A stretch of 64,000 nucleotides of DNA from Syngnathus acus (lineage: Eukaryota; Chordata; Actinopteri; Syngnathiformes; Syngnathidae): NCBI RefSeq assembly GCF_901709675.1, contig NC_051095.1, positions 20,771,956-20,835,955 of the forward strand, written 5' to 3'. A program made the position numbers and the translations under genes. Under the pieces are notes generated by a model, which saw nothing but the letters and a program-made list of their open reading frames with translations, made no database searches and was not told the DNA's origin. Below, in pieces: positions 12,707 through 23,735 of the stretch; position 1 is the stretch's first letter, and the number at the start of each line of letters is the position of its first letter.

Positions 12707-12935
12707 TAGGTCTGGGCAATTATGTGATTGTGATTACCGATTGTGATAAATTTCAGATTGATTACAGTGATCAGTGATATATATATATATATATATATAT
12801 ATCACTGATCACTGTATATATATATATATACACAGTATATACGTACGTACATATAAAATCATATTATTATATAGAAATAATTAGTGATATATCGACAATA
12901 ATTTTAAATGGACAAATTGTGATCAGTCCCTCCCG
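12707..12935 (+). mobile_element. Possible hAT-like relic containing a palindrome
   Basis: TAGGTCTGGGCAATTATGTG at 12707 resembles the left end of fish hAT-type elements (TAGGGCTGGGCRAT). The following text is rich in GTGATTGTGATTACCGATTG words. A sequence at 12880-12920 resembling the reverse-complement interior (ATATATCGACAATAATTTTA) is compatible with the right part. I find no right terminus or target duplication, so the boundary is a guess. Confidence 0.4.
12764..12815. repeat. 52-nt perfect palindrome with AT core
   Basis: The left arm ACAGTGATCAGTGAT (12764-12778) is the exact reverse complement of the right arm ATCACTGATCACTGT (12801-12815). The 22 nt between are alternating AT, so all 52 bases are self-complementary. 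More TA and a GTACGTAC tract follow to 12850. Such DNA can extrude a cruciform. It may be a hAT inner inverted repeat enlarged by TA expansion. Confidence 0.9.
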
Positions 12936-13916
12936 TGAGCTTGTTAGTGAAAATGGACCATCACAGCTGGATGACCCCTTTAAATATAAATTCAGCAACT
13001 ACGAGACCTCTGGTGATTAACTTTTCTTTTCTTACTTTTATCATTTTATTCTGCAACACAGTTAATATTCTTAAATACGGCAAATTCAACGACAACATAT
13101 AGTAAACAGAAACTAGAGCACGCGTCACAGAAATGAATCATAAAATGTGCATGCGGTTACAAGAATAGAGGACAGGTGTGAAATGCCACAGTGTTTGTCT
13201 GCAACAGGGAGATAATAACATTGGGACGTATGACATTTTAATGAAGTGGACAGGTGGAAATCCTGAAATGAACCATATTGTAGCTCATTACTGGGCCTTG
13301 CTGTTCAACATATCCACACTCACCAACACACACCAACACACGCACACAAACAGGCAAAAAAACAGTAAGGAGACCTGGTGTTGGCATCTATCCATCATTT
13401 TCTTTGCGAGTGTTTGTGTGTATGCGTGTGAGAGTGATAGATAGATAGATATGAGTGCAAAGGTCAAAGTCTCTTTGTCCAGACGCCATTAAACACCTGT
13501 TCACTAGTTTAATGCATATGGCTTCATGGTCTCAGGTTGCTGCCATTGTATAAAGTAGTAGGAGGTAAATATTAACTCAAAGGAAATTATAAGAAAGAAA
13601 TAATCGAAAGCAATTTGGCGGTAAAATCAATTAACTAAAGCTGGTATCTCACTGAGCAACAAATGCTTCTGAATGCATGTGAACGGAGTGAATGTCTGGT
13701 TTTGGTCTTTGGGGTAAAAACTGCACAATGTCTCGTGCTTTACCGTCATCTTAGTAGTATACTTTCCCCCCCGTTGTCAATCTGAATGAATGAGACTCAG
13801 AAGGTCAAGCATGTGAAATACTCCAGAGTCTCTTTGAGAAAATTTGTCTCTTTGGGTTGCACCACAGAAGACCCCAGCATGTTGAGTGGTTTGTGGTTAG
13901 TGCTGTCACTGTGACT
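12936..13916. other. Unassigned stretch with small simple repeats
   Basis: It holds an imperfect CACACA stretch at 13317-13350 and a short GATA run at 13435-13452. No gene is seen. Confidence 0.4.
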
Positions 13917-14246
13917 TCAAGTCTCTTGCTTTGACAGCCAAGCCAAGAGAGTCCCATTGGGATGTTTTTTCTCCACCTGTTGGAATATTAGTGTTTGTGC
14001 ATTCTGTTCGAGTACACAGTTAAGTAAAAATGAAGGCTTGTAATGCCATGTTTCATCACGAGGGACCTGAGATCTACTTCCAATAATGCATACATTTGAA
14101 TAGTCAAAAAGATTGCTCTGTAAGACTACAGCCATTTTGTTACTTGCAGTGAGAGTTTTTGCTTGCTTTAAAAAAAGGGAGTAACATTTACACGTAAAAC
14201 AAAGGGTGCATTGGTGAAACTGGAAATTGGTTTTGTATTTCTGCAT
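13917..14246 (-). pseudogene. Open frame after integrase relic, unidentified
   Basis: A 109-codon minus-strand frame begins eight bases after the frame carrying the integrase-like relic. I do not recognise it. In a retroviral provirus the envelope gene would follow the integrase, so it may be envelope or spacer sequence. I see no signal peptide, furin site or fusion peptide that would prove it. Confidence 0.25.
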
Positions 14247-14253
14247 AACCGTG

Positions 14254-14604
14254 CTAACTGTAGGAATCTATGACTGTACGTATGTGCCTTGCACAAGGCA
14301 ATGATTGAGATGTAAACTGGCAAGTCTTCAGCTTATAGCAATGCCCATACTTCATTGAGGGTTTCTCACCTGTCCCTATGTTTTTTGCTGTGACTGCTGC
14401 TGCCTTATACACGTGTGTTACATCGCCCCAAAACACGCCATGATGATTCACTTGTGCAGTTGCTGTGGATGTTAACAACAGGTACACTGTATAACATCGA
14501 TTTCTCACTACCTTAATGAAAGTGTTTGGCAGCCACGCTCGAGTGCCAACATGATACTCTCCGTCAACACTGTTAATGAAATAAAATGGAGAGCTCCTTA
14601 ACAA
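14254..14604 (-). pseudogene. Endogenous retrovirus relic: integrase C-terminal part
   Basis: The minus-strand frame carries the stretch CYTVYLLLTSTATAQV, then GVFWGDVTHVYKAAA. The spacing of the aromatic, L, T-x-TA, V, G, W and H-x-x-K positions follows the C-terminal DNA-binding (GPY/F-like) domain of gammaretrovirus-type integrases. That domain helps hold viral DNA during integration. The key Trp-x-Gly-Pro-Tyr signature is degraded (the GP positions are replaced), and upstream sequence above about 14580 shows no readable catalytic core. It is therefore a broken old copy. No flanking LTRs were found. The identification rests on pattern recognition alone. A chance frame is possible but less likely given about 35 co-linear residues. 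Confidence 0.5.
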
Positions 14605-16345
14605 GCCAAAGGGGTGTCAGTGCAGTCACTTATCGTATGGCAAACACTCGCAGCTTCCAAACTTCTGTCATAGCTGTCGGGGCAATCGAATTAGCATGAC
14701 TGAAGCACTTAACATTAACATCAGTATGGGCGATCACCCTTACACTAACTGCAGTACTCGACATTTATGGAAGTGGTAATGATCATCCTGTAACCATTAT
14801 CACTCACACTCAGTCTTGGCTGCAGGTGCACACCTTGCAACTTCCCCTCCACCGTCATGACGCTCCCCCACCCTTCCATCTAATTTGATTTTATACCTGT
14901 CCGCATGCTTCATCCGTCCATTTTAATAATGTCATTAGATTCAGCATAGCTCTGCCATAACACCTAAATTATACAAACTGCAGGTGTCGCATGCACGCAC
15001 ACGTGCGCACACACACACACTTAGCTGTGGATTTCACATCAGCAGGCTTATTACAAGCAACTTTTGAACCCAAGCAAACATACTTTTATGGCTAGATGCC
15101 AACAGGCACTCTTCTTCCAGTTAATAACGTGTCACTATTGCTGACATAGCACTATGTACTTTAACAATACTGTTTTGTGTGCTTTTGCTTTGTGTGTGTT
15201 TGTGCTTTTGCTTTTTGCGTGTGTCTGCGTGCGTGCGTGCGTATTGGTGCCAGATTTATGGAAGAGCTCAAACTATAACACACAATAGAATGGTCATAAT
15301 GAACACATTTGAATGTTTTTCATTTTAATCAAAGAGAGTTACTGTGTTAATGTTCAAGCGCTAGCGCAAATGGTTCAGTCGTTTATTCAGCCTTCGGCCT
15401 CGATCCGTTTGCTGTTCACGTATTTCAAATAATCCCCATTGGAAAACATCCGTGTGTAAAGTGACCCAGATATTTGCAGTTTAATCATAAAAGCAGAGGG
15501 TAGCACAGGATGCTTTGAGCGTTTTACAATAACAATTTGAAAATGATTGAGGTAATCAATGAACAATTTGGTCAACTTCAAGTTCAAAACCATATTATTT
15601 TCATTTGTATTACTATTTTTTTGTCTAATAATGTTTTGCTGAAATCGAAGCTTTCTACAGGTAGATAAAAGTTCAGTATTGACTTATGCAATCTAATTAA
15701 AGTTAAGCATTTCACAAATGAAAAAAAATCTGACACATGAATAGAATCCGGAAATAATTATAAATATATCTATTTAATAGCTAATGTAGGACTTCCTTCT
15801 AAGCAGACGTGCAAGCATGCTAGATTTGTGAGTATTTCAGGAAGAATGAAACTAGTGTGCCAACTTTGCCATCGTTGCCAAGATTGATGCTGAATCAGAG
15901 TAGGGATGAAAATGTGTCACTGTGAGTCATAACAGGCAGACACAATTTACTGTCAATCACCTACCTGACCTCCTCATCATGACTTTTTTACCTCCTGACA
16001 CAATGCTTGCAATATTTTACAAATGGACTGAGTCGTGTCAGAGTATGAGACACTACTGTGTCATTTACAAAGAAAATGATGCATATTACTGGATCACACA
16101 TGATATTGATGAAAATGTAGTGTTTATTAATGTGCTTCTAATTTGCATGGATATTAAAACACAGCATATCATTAATGTTGATTCAATGAGTCAAGTAAAC
16201 CCCAAACAACTAAGGCTTCACATTAAGACATTTTAACAGCACAGTAAATATCAATACAACCATTTGCTAGAGCTTGGCCTTATTAGAGTTGTCGGGGATA
16301 TGCCTATGTTTAGTCAGAATTTGGCCAACAGGCCAATACATGACA
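14605..16345. other. Unassigned stretch with CA/GT tracts
   Basis: No catalytic integrase or reverse transcriptase motif can be read upstream (on the minus strand) of the relic at 14254. A CACACG-type tract lies at 14992-15022 and a GTGTGTCTGCGTGCGTGCGT tract at 15176-15243. The 104-aa plus frame at 15922-16236 has no known motif. Confidence 0.4.
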
Positions 16346-16353
16346 ACAACTAT

Positions 16354-16510
16354 ATTATTTTTATTATTATTATTATTATTTATATTATTATTATTATTAC
16401 CATTATAATAAATACATAAAATAATAAATACACAAAATAAAAGATAAATAAACAAACAAACATAAACAAACAAATGAATAAACAAATGAATAAACAAATA
16501 AATAAATACA
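16354..16510 (+). repeat. Compound ATT / AAATA / AAACA simple repeats
   Basis: Trinucleotide ATT runs (16356-16400) pass into A-rich tetra- and pentanucleotide units such as AACAAACAAACATAAACAAA and AATGAATAAAC up to about 16508. The minus-strand 128-aa frame here is an artefact of this low complexity. Confidence 0.9.
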
Positions 16511-17311
16511 GTGATGGACAATTTAGTCTCTTCACGTGCATGTTGTTGGAATGTGGATAGAAGCCAGGGGAAAAACACCTGCAAGCAACAACATCTAAAC
16601 TCCATACAAAAAGACAGCAGCTGAGAAATTCTTAATGGGTTTTTGACACACAAGTCAGGGACTGGTCATCAAGCCATTAACAGAGGTTGGTGGTAATTTA
16701 TTCCATAATATTTACTTAAAGCCGGGTTTGCATGGCAAGATTTTAAAATTGTCAGCCAACTTCCAAACTATGAAAGAGAAAAAAATTAATCAGTAGTTGC
16801 TGACCACTAGTTGAGTAGGCTATGTGTGTGAAGTGACAATTTACAATGTTGTTTGAAGCATCACCCAACATCAATACTCACTTTTCAAATCCATTTACTT
16901 AATATCATGAAAATTTCTGTCAGTGTGTTCATACCGCATTACCATCACCAGACAATACTGAGTCACGTGTGTATCTGTATGCAAATGTAGCCTCTCAACT
17001 TATTTGTAAATTTTCTTGTCACAGCACAAAGTTAGGCACATATATAAATTGACTCCAAATAAATGTAATAACCAAAAATGGGCTGACATCAGTACATGCT
17101 CATCTCCACTTTTATTATGGTTTTTTTTGCGGGGGAGGGTTTTATATTTTCCCAATACCCCTGATGTAATTGCATTATTGTATGATAAAAACAATAGAAT
17201 ATGAATGGTGTAAAAACACAGTGACTGTGTAAAAACAATCACCAGAATTAGACTTTTTTTTTCTACAGCCATATTAATTTGAGATCTTTAAAAATACTTA
17301 AAATGGATAAT
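16511..17311. other. Unassigned non-coding stretch
   Basis: No gene or repeat boundary recognised. The short frames have no motifs. Confidence 0.4.
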
Positions 17312-17319
17312 ATACTAGT

Positions 17320-18027
17320 TAGGGATGGGCGATACCAATGATTTTGGAATCGATCCGATACCAAGTATTTCCTGCCCAAAATACCCGATATCGATCCGAT
17401 ATCGATACCGGAAGTGTAATTTCCCGCCAAATTTTTTTTTTAAATGCAGTGGCATGCTGCATCAATATTTTGTGCCTTACATGTGACTATTGACCTGCAC
17501 ATTTGTATACTACAGCAGGTGTTTCACTGCAAATGATACTTGCTCTTGGAGAGTCATCTATTGAATTTTGTAGAAAAAAGTATTACGTCATGTACATGAA
17601 TTATTAACCAAGTTTGTGGTGTTGCCACAATATTTAATTGTTTTGTGACATATTTCACATTTTGCCTCGTTGTTATTAAGTAAAATATAATATCCCCAAA
17701 CCAGACTTCTCTTGCGTTCGGACTGGGCCGCCACCGTGGCCATGCTTGTTTGTGTTTGTTTGGATTAGAACGGGGGGCGGAGGAGGAGGGCTTGGCTTGT
17801 GAGAAAAGGGGGCGGGAGCAGAGCAGAGCAGGACACGCCGGTGCAGCAGGCGGAAGGAAAAGTAGTGCTAGCATGAGTGCAAGTCGTCAAATTGGAGCAG
17901 AAAAAAATGAGGAAAAATATAATTAAATAATTGTAAGTATCGATATTTTAGCTAGGGAGATCGATACTCAAAAATGAGCAGCTTGGATCGATATATCGAT
18001 ATTTTGGTATCGATCCGCCCATCCCTA
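17320..18027. mobile_element. Non-autonomous hAT-like DNA transposon, complete
   Basis: The element opens with TAGGGATGGGC and closes with its exact reverse complement GCCCATCCCTA. Inside the ends, words such as ATCGATCCGATACC and GGTATCGATCC continue the terminal similarity. It is flanked by ATACTAGT (17312-17319) and ATACTAGG (18028-18035), an 8-bp target duplication with one mismatch, as expected for hAT insertion. At 708 bp it is too short to code for a transposase. The interior at 17715-17880 is GC-rich, then an ATG at 17873 opens an 18-codon frame (MSASRQIGAEKNEEKYN) that ends at a TAA. This fits an internal-deletion derivative that kept the promoter or 5' exon of an autonomous parent, though that last point is inference. 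Confidence 0.85.
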
Positions 18028-18035
18028 ATACTAGG

Positions 18036-18889
18036 GCTGGTTGGACGGTTGCAGCCAATCTTTAAAAAAGAAACATCATGCCATTTACAGAGTGGGGACC
18101 ATAAAGACATGGAGTTAATGATAATGTGTTCTGCCTCAATAACGTATTTTCAAAGCTATTTTGTTCTTGTCCTTGAATGTCACAATCACCTTCCAGCAAA
18201 TAGAAAGTGGTTTGCTGACTGACATATTGAAGCCTAACTACCGCAGAGCATTGTTTGCTTTTTAGATGCATTAGATTGAAAGAGTGTGAGTGAACTGCAG
18301 TCCTTTAGGCCACATACGGACAGAGGCATTTTCCCCAGATAAGTGAATACAGTATGTACCCATGTGGATGGTTCAATCCCATTTTATTATCCATCTAAAA
18401 TTGTGTTTTATAGTGATATGAGTCTTTCGATTCATTAATAATTTCCCATTTCACCGATAGAGAAGACCAAGGGAATGACTCAAGATACCAGAAGACACTG
18501 GATATATACAATCATTTGCTCAATTTGCTGATTTGCAATGCTTTTAATTTCTCATTATCCATTAATCCATGCTTCCATGAGTATTCGGATACCATCATCT
18601 ATTGTCAATTGAGCCAGAACAAAGCCAAGCCGACAGCAGAATAACAGTCCACTACTAGTTAGCCAGTCAATTAGTCACCAATCCATCCAGTCAGGCAATG
18701 CTGAATTGGACTGAAAAAAACAATTGGCTCAACTCCAATAAGTAACAAAAAGGAAAAGACAGATTGACAGAATACCGAAGTTATGACTCGCATATTTTAT
18801 CATCTCTGACTAACATTGGAAGTACTATCCGCTTCCACATCTTTTTCAGAGCCACACAGTTTCAACCTTTGACTCAAATTATCACATTC

Positions 18890-18890
<1 letters not shown>
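18036..18890. other. Unassigned non-coding stretch
   Basis: Nothing recognised apart from unremarkable AT-rich sequence. Confidence 0.4.
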
Positions 18891-18891
<1 letters not shown>

Positions 18892-18983
<92 letters not shown>

Positions 18984-18998
18984 CGTGTGTGCGTGCGC
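18892..18998 (+). repeat. Long TG microsatellite
   Basis: About 44 uninterrupted TG units (18892-18979) pass into an imperfect GTGCGTGCGTGTGTGCGTGC tail. This is one of the longest simple repeats in the window and is probably length-polymorphic. It can adopt Z-DNA. The cysteine/valine frames are artefacts. Confidence 0.95.
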
Positions 18999-19795
18999 TA
19001 GAGTTATTTTTTTTCATGGATTTCAAGATAAGGTCAAAAGGTTATGCAAGCAATTGAACATTCACTTGAATCCCACACTATTTTGCTTTATAAAAGAGGA
19101 TTTTAACTGTTTCTTTGAGCTACTCCAGTCTTTTCCTCCTTTGTAAGAGCAATGGTGATTAAAAGATGAGCCATTATATAAAACATTTGTCATGTCTGTT
19201 GTCAGATATGCCCTCCATTGCTTACGTTTTTTTTCTTCTTTTTGTCACCGTAAGTAAATGTAACTCTTTTTGCTATTTTGTGATAACTCCTTACACTATC
19301 CTATTGTTTGTCTGTCTAACCTTCAGTTCATCCTCGCCTTTTGTGTGCACCTTTTGTTCTTTCTCACCTTTTATGTGCACCTCTGTTTAGTAAAAGTATT
19401 TTGCAAATTTCATCAAGTCTGCTCCGGGATTCTGTTACCTGACATGCTAACACCATCTTCCGACCACTGTGATCGCCATCTGAGTGAAGGAAGGAAAACA
19501 GATGGTTCCTGCTCCCGATGAGACAAGTGGCACTAATGCCCAAGGATACTTAAAAATTAGAATCACAAGTATATGCCAATGGGATGGATGGTTTAAACGT
19601 GACAAGGTCTGGTAAAAGCATAATCGACACAAAGGACAACTTTTATTATTCAATTAACAATTATTTTATTAGTTAAAAGAGACAATTCCATAGAAGAAAA
19701 ACTTGAATTGTCTTTTTTAACCCTGAAAATAACATGAAGATATCATTTTTGAATGGCGCTAACTTGCACATTCTGGAGATCCCATCAGTTACTCC
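18999..19795. other. Unassigned non-coding stretch
   Basis: No element recognised. A local CCTTTTGTGTGCACC / CCTTTTATGTGCACC near-duplication lies at 19338-19382. Confidence 0.4.
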
Positions 19796-19800
19796 ACTGC

Positions 19801-20048
19801 TGTCACGGACGAGACAGGGCAGCCAAATGCAACACGGACTCTTTAATCAAGTAAAGGTTGGAACCGGCAAAGACTTTCGGATGCTCAGCGTTTATACACA
19901 CGGCATAGTCAGTGGGTAACACGGGACAGGTGGCAGCGATCAGCGCCACTTAGCACGTGCATTTCCGTATTAGCAGCGGACTCCTGAGGACAAGCACGTG
20001 GAGAGGGGCTGCCGACCAGCAGGACGAGAGTGGAGCGGAGACGTAACA
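19801..20048 (-). mobile_element. Solo LTR of a retroelement
   Basis: The 248-bp block begins TGTCACG and ends CGTAACA, an inverted repeat with one mismatch that has the canonical TG...CA limits. It is bracketed by identical ACTGC copies (19796-19800 and 20049-20053), a 5-bp target duplication as made by retroviral-type integrases. On the minus strand a TATAAA (complement of 19891-19896) is followed about 50 nt downstream by ATTAAA (complement of 19842-19847), the order expected of promoter and poly-A signal in an LTR. The block is richer in GC than its surroundings. No internal coding sequence adjoins it, so it is a solo LTR left by recombination, or a very short LTR element. I cannot name the family (Gypsy, BEL and retroviral types all fit). 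Confidence 0.85.
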
Positions 20049-20053
20049 ACTGC

Positions 20054-22985
20054 TATGTTGACTAGCAAACTTTGAGGCTGCAAGGTGTGAATTTGGAAAA
20101 AAAGCAGTGATACTGTAATAACATATGATATCATCTACAAAGTCATCTGATTATTGGGATAATTCTGTATAAAGGTGTCAAATATAGAGGAAAAGGCTTC
20201 CAACTGCCCGTTTGAGTAAGCTGAGATGCTTCATTATACGATAAATAACAATAGTGCAGATATCAACAGAGTTGAGTCAGAACTCATTATTGGTAAAAGG
20301 AAAACTAGAACTGTCAAAATATGAGTCCTTATGCCTATGCTAAAGGTTCTCATGCTCATTATTGCAGTCCGATAAGAATAGGGACTAAGGGAGGCAGCAG
20401 AGCTGTCAACTGGTGGAGGAGAACGCTTAACTGTGGCAGATGCTTTGCATGGTATGCTTCATTGTTGAGTTGATGTATAATTGAACTCCTCTAACACACT
20501 CGAATCTGACATGTTACACAACAGTAGTCAGATTCGGAACTCAGGGGTTGATACAAGAATCAGGTCAGTGTCACAAATGCAATACTGATTTGAAGGTGTC
20601 ATCCATCCTCGGTCCAAACACGGAGTATAAAGAGGCAAACTTGTTTAGAAGGGTTTTCACCACCATCCAGTGAACACCCGATTCAGCCATGATTTTAATT
20701 TTCAGACAATGAGGTCTATATTGTCAAACACTTCAGCATCAAACACTGTGGTTCCCATTTCATGCCGAGCTTACATATGTCTAGCACAAAGTCCATAGTA
20801 ACATGACCCTACGACGTTTCTTTAACATCATAAAAAAGAATAGAGATTATTTCAAGAGATTTATTTTATTGAAGTTTTTTTTCAGCTCTTAATTAAAATC
20901 ATTGGTGACAGAACCACATATTCAGTTGCGTGTGCATTTGTTACTCACACTTGCTCCCAAGTGTATCCCATATTCATTATAATCAGATCTGTTATTGATC
21001 ACATACCTATTCTCAGTATTGATCCAGTAAGCGGCCCATGAAATATTTTCTCCATATTGTAGTCCTAGAGAGATTGCTCTTGTTAGTTGTGATGTACCAC
21101 CTAGTCAATAGGTATTCATTTTCTGTAAAGACATGCTGGTTTGTCAGATACATTCTTGGTGTACAAAGTTCCAGCTAGCTTGAATTGTAAAGAAAAATGT
21201 GATGGCTTTTCATCCAAATGTTTTGAATTTTTTTGAGGGAATGTGAGAAAATGAACATGCGGCTTATCCCTGTTTCCATTTGTCTCCAATCTCTCTCAAA
21301 AAAAAAACAAGTACTGAAGGTGTCCCTTTTTGTTCTCCAAAGTATTTTTAGTATGTACCATGGGGGATTTATAATTTAATGCCTGTGTAGGTACAAATAA
21401 GGACTGTTTATGACTACAAATGTAGCCTGGCAAATCAGACCAATGTTGTGCCAGCGATTGGTCTGATGGTGAGTCGCATTTCTGAGGCCGGGCAAACCTG
21501 AGCAAACAGGAAATATGACTGAACCAATCAGCGAAGAGCATACGTGACATCAAGGAAGAAATTCCACGTCTTCTTTTGAAAAAAACGCTACCACTGCCGT
21601 CGGTTGAGGGAGTGTTAATGATTCTATGTGTTTATGTGTTATTCAAAACGGAGTTTCATGCTGAATTAAACAAATTAACTGTCATTGCACACAAAGGATA
21701 CGTCACAGCAAGTAACCAATTTTGATTTGTCACTTCATTTCATGCCAAGCGGAGTCACGATGGAATCTGTAGTACAACATTGGGTCGAGCTTGCTAGGCT
21801 CACACAAATGGTAGAAATATGCAAATATACCCTTGGGCAGGGATTGTCACCTGGTGGTTCGCAGTCCTCTAGTTGTCCGTGGTTGTCCGCGAAATTGGAA
21901 ATGATTTTGATTTATTATTTATTTCCAGCTAATTTGGTGAATCATTTACTCATCCAAATTATGTCAAATGCGGCTGAGATTCCCCAAAACCCCAACCCCT
22001 CCCCTTGGGTATATATAATGTAGCCAATAATACTAAAAAATCATCATCATCAATATTCTTTTAACATACTTTATATTTAAAGGTAAATCTCAAAGTGCAC
22101 ATTGTCAGTTGCATTTTCCTAAGCAAAACTTTTCATAGAGTGAGCTTGTTAGTGAAAAATGAAGTATTTTGACATTAAAGATCCTTCAATTTCTGGGTCC
22201 AAATGTCAGTCAACAGAAGGAAGCAAAAAAGCAGATACTTATATGTAAATGCACCATGGATTGCGCCTTTGAAGAAATTCCACAGTGCTACTGGCAGTAC
22301 AAGCATGTACATGTGAGTAGGATTAGACAGCAATAAACAGAACAGCTTGATAGCTTTCTAGTCTTGGCAAGACCTCAATTCATCTGCATCTTGTTTCCTA
22401 AATGCACAGCTTGACTCTTGATTTCTTCCTCATTCATTTATGAACCCAGAATGGGCCCAGCAATGTGTGTCTATGTTTGTATGCGAGTGAACAACTAAGA
22501 TGTGCGATTACTGTTTCTGAAACCAAATAATAATTCTTCCTGACTAGAGCAGACAGAGAAACACTTACACACGTATATGCATATGCACACCTACTGTGCT
22601 TAGTTGTCATTACATTCAGGCAATGAAGCGTGACATGATTACAGATGTGATTAAAACTGCACTAGGAATACTTGAATCCCTTTAACCCAACAAATTAGCT
22701 TGAACTGATATCTGATAAATCTTGGAAGACTTCCACAAACACCTTTGACAAGAGCTCAAAAAGCTTTCATTTTGCTTTTTGTCTCACATTTGGGGATATT
22801 TTCATCCCATGAAAACAAGAAAAAGACTAAAGCTGTGATGCCAATTACAGAACTGAAAAAGGAAACAATTGTCTCTTCTTGCACTTTGTTAAGTGGCAAG
22901 TGTTTACGGAGGCCGTCTGCTTGCCTCTACTGGCGGAAGCCAATATAGAGGAAGGAAAAAGTTAACTTAAGAAAGTCAAGTCAAA
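20054..22985. other. Unassigned stretch with one hairpin
   Basis: Mostly unassigned. At 21436-21465 the arms CAGACCAAT and ATTGGTCTG form a perfect 9-bp stem around a 12-nt loop, inside GTAGCCTGGC...AGGCCGGGCAAAC sequence that may be a Harbinger-like or similar MITE. A weak hAT-like word GTCACCTGGTGGTTCGCAGT occurs near 21847. No gene is seen. Confidence 0.4.
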
Positions 22986-22988
22986 ATG

Positions 22989-23212
22989 TTCTGATTATTA
23001 TTGGGTTTGTGGAATATTAAGCAGAAAAATCCATATTATCCACCTCAAAAGGTGGTCATTTTCCCACTTGCTGTTGACTGAAAAAGACATCACAGACGCG
23101 TAAGGGTTCAGCTTGTGAACATGGCAAAACCCAGAAAACAAGTGAGCCATTATTTGTTGTGACCTGAGCCCTTAGACACTGTGATGTAATTTTCAGTCGA
23201 CAGCGAAAACCT
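22989..23212. mobile_element. Palindromic MITE, copy 1 (right arm truncated)
   Basis: TTCTGATTATT, TTTGTGGAATATTAAGCAG, TTTTCCCACTTGCTGTTGAC and TGAAAAAGACATCACAG recur in the same order in copy 2 at 32688-33009. The inner part of the opposite arm (TGATGTAATTTTCAGTCGAC) is present at about 23181-23203, but the outer right arm is lost. Confidence 0.75.
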
Positions 23213-23264
23213 TTTTTTTCTCACGCTTTAAACAATGCGGCTTTAAATATGATGCCTTAATACA

Positions 23265-23735
23265 CCTAAATCTCAATTTTACACGGACTTTGGTGTCCAG
23301 AATTTGGGAATTGCGCTAACCCCGAAAGCACGTTGTGTAGAAAGTCTTGTTTTTTTAAAAAGGCAAATTTCTAGGCAGTCCTCAGTCACAGCCGCAGTGA
23401 CGCACATTGCTCAGAGTTACGCATGTGCTATCAGTGCTCATTGCTGTTGTCCCGCCACATTCTGCATGGCGGTGTATTTTTCTTTTGCACTTTTCCTTCG
23501 GCCCTGCTGGCTGGTTGACGCTCGACCTCAGGGGCGCACGTCACCAATGCGGAACTGCATTTGCAACGCCCCTTCCAGTGTGCAAGCCAACCACAGGAAT
23601 AAAGGTAAGGAATTATTTTCTCTTTTTTATTACTGTACTGTTTCATTTTATTACTGTTCCGACTTACACCGAAATTCAGTTTACATTGCCGCGGAGGAAC
23701 GGATCAACTTCATAAACCGAGGAACCCGTGTAATT
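23265..23735. mobile_element. Pogo/Tigger-like DNA transposon end with GC-rich interior
   Basis: The outer 85 bases (GGTGTCCAGAATTTGGGAAT, then TTGCGCTAACCCCGAAAGC) are clearly related to the inverted copy at 50396-50483. The interior 23380-23600 is GC-rich and contains a possible 5' exon ending in a good donor (AAAG/GTAAGG, near 23604). Opposed text at 23690-23735 (GAACGGATCAACTTCATAAA, then CCGAGGAACCCG) resembles the right terminus of such elements. The 154-aa frame 23304-23768 spans these parts and has no transposase motif, so I do not call it a gene. The superfamily assignment rests on the end sequence only. Confidence 0.45.

Noticed and set aside
18764-19146. Cysteine/valine-rich frames
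   Set aside because: Produced by the TG microsatellite, not by coding sequence.
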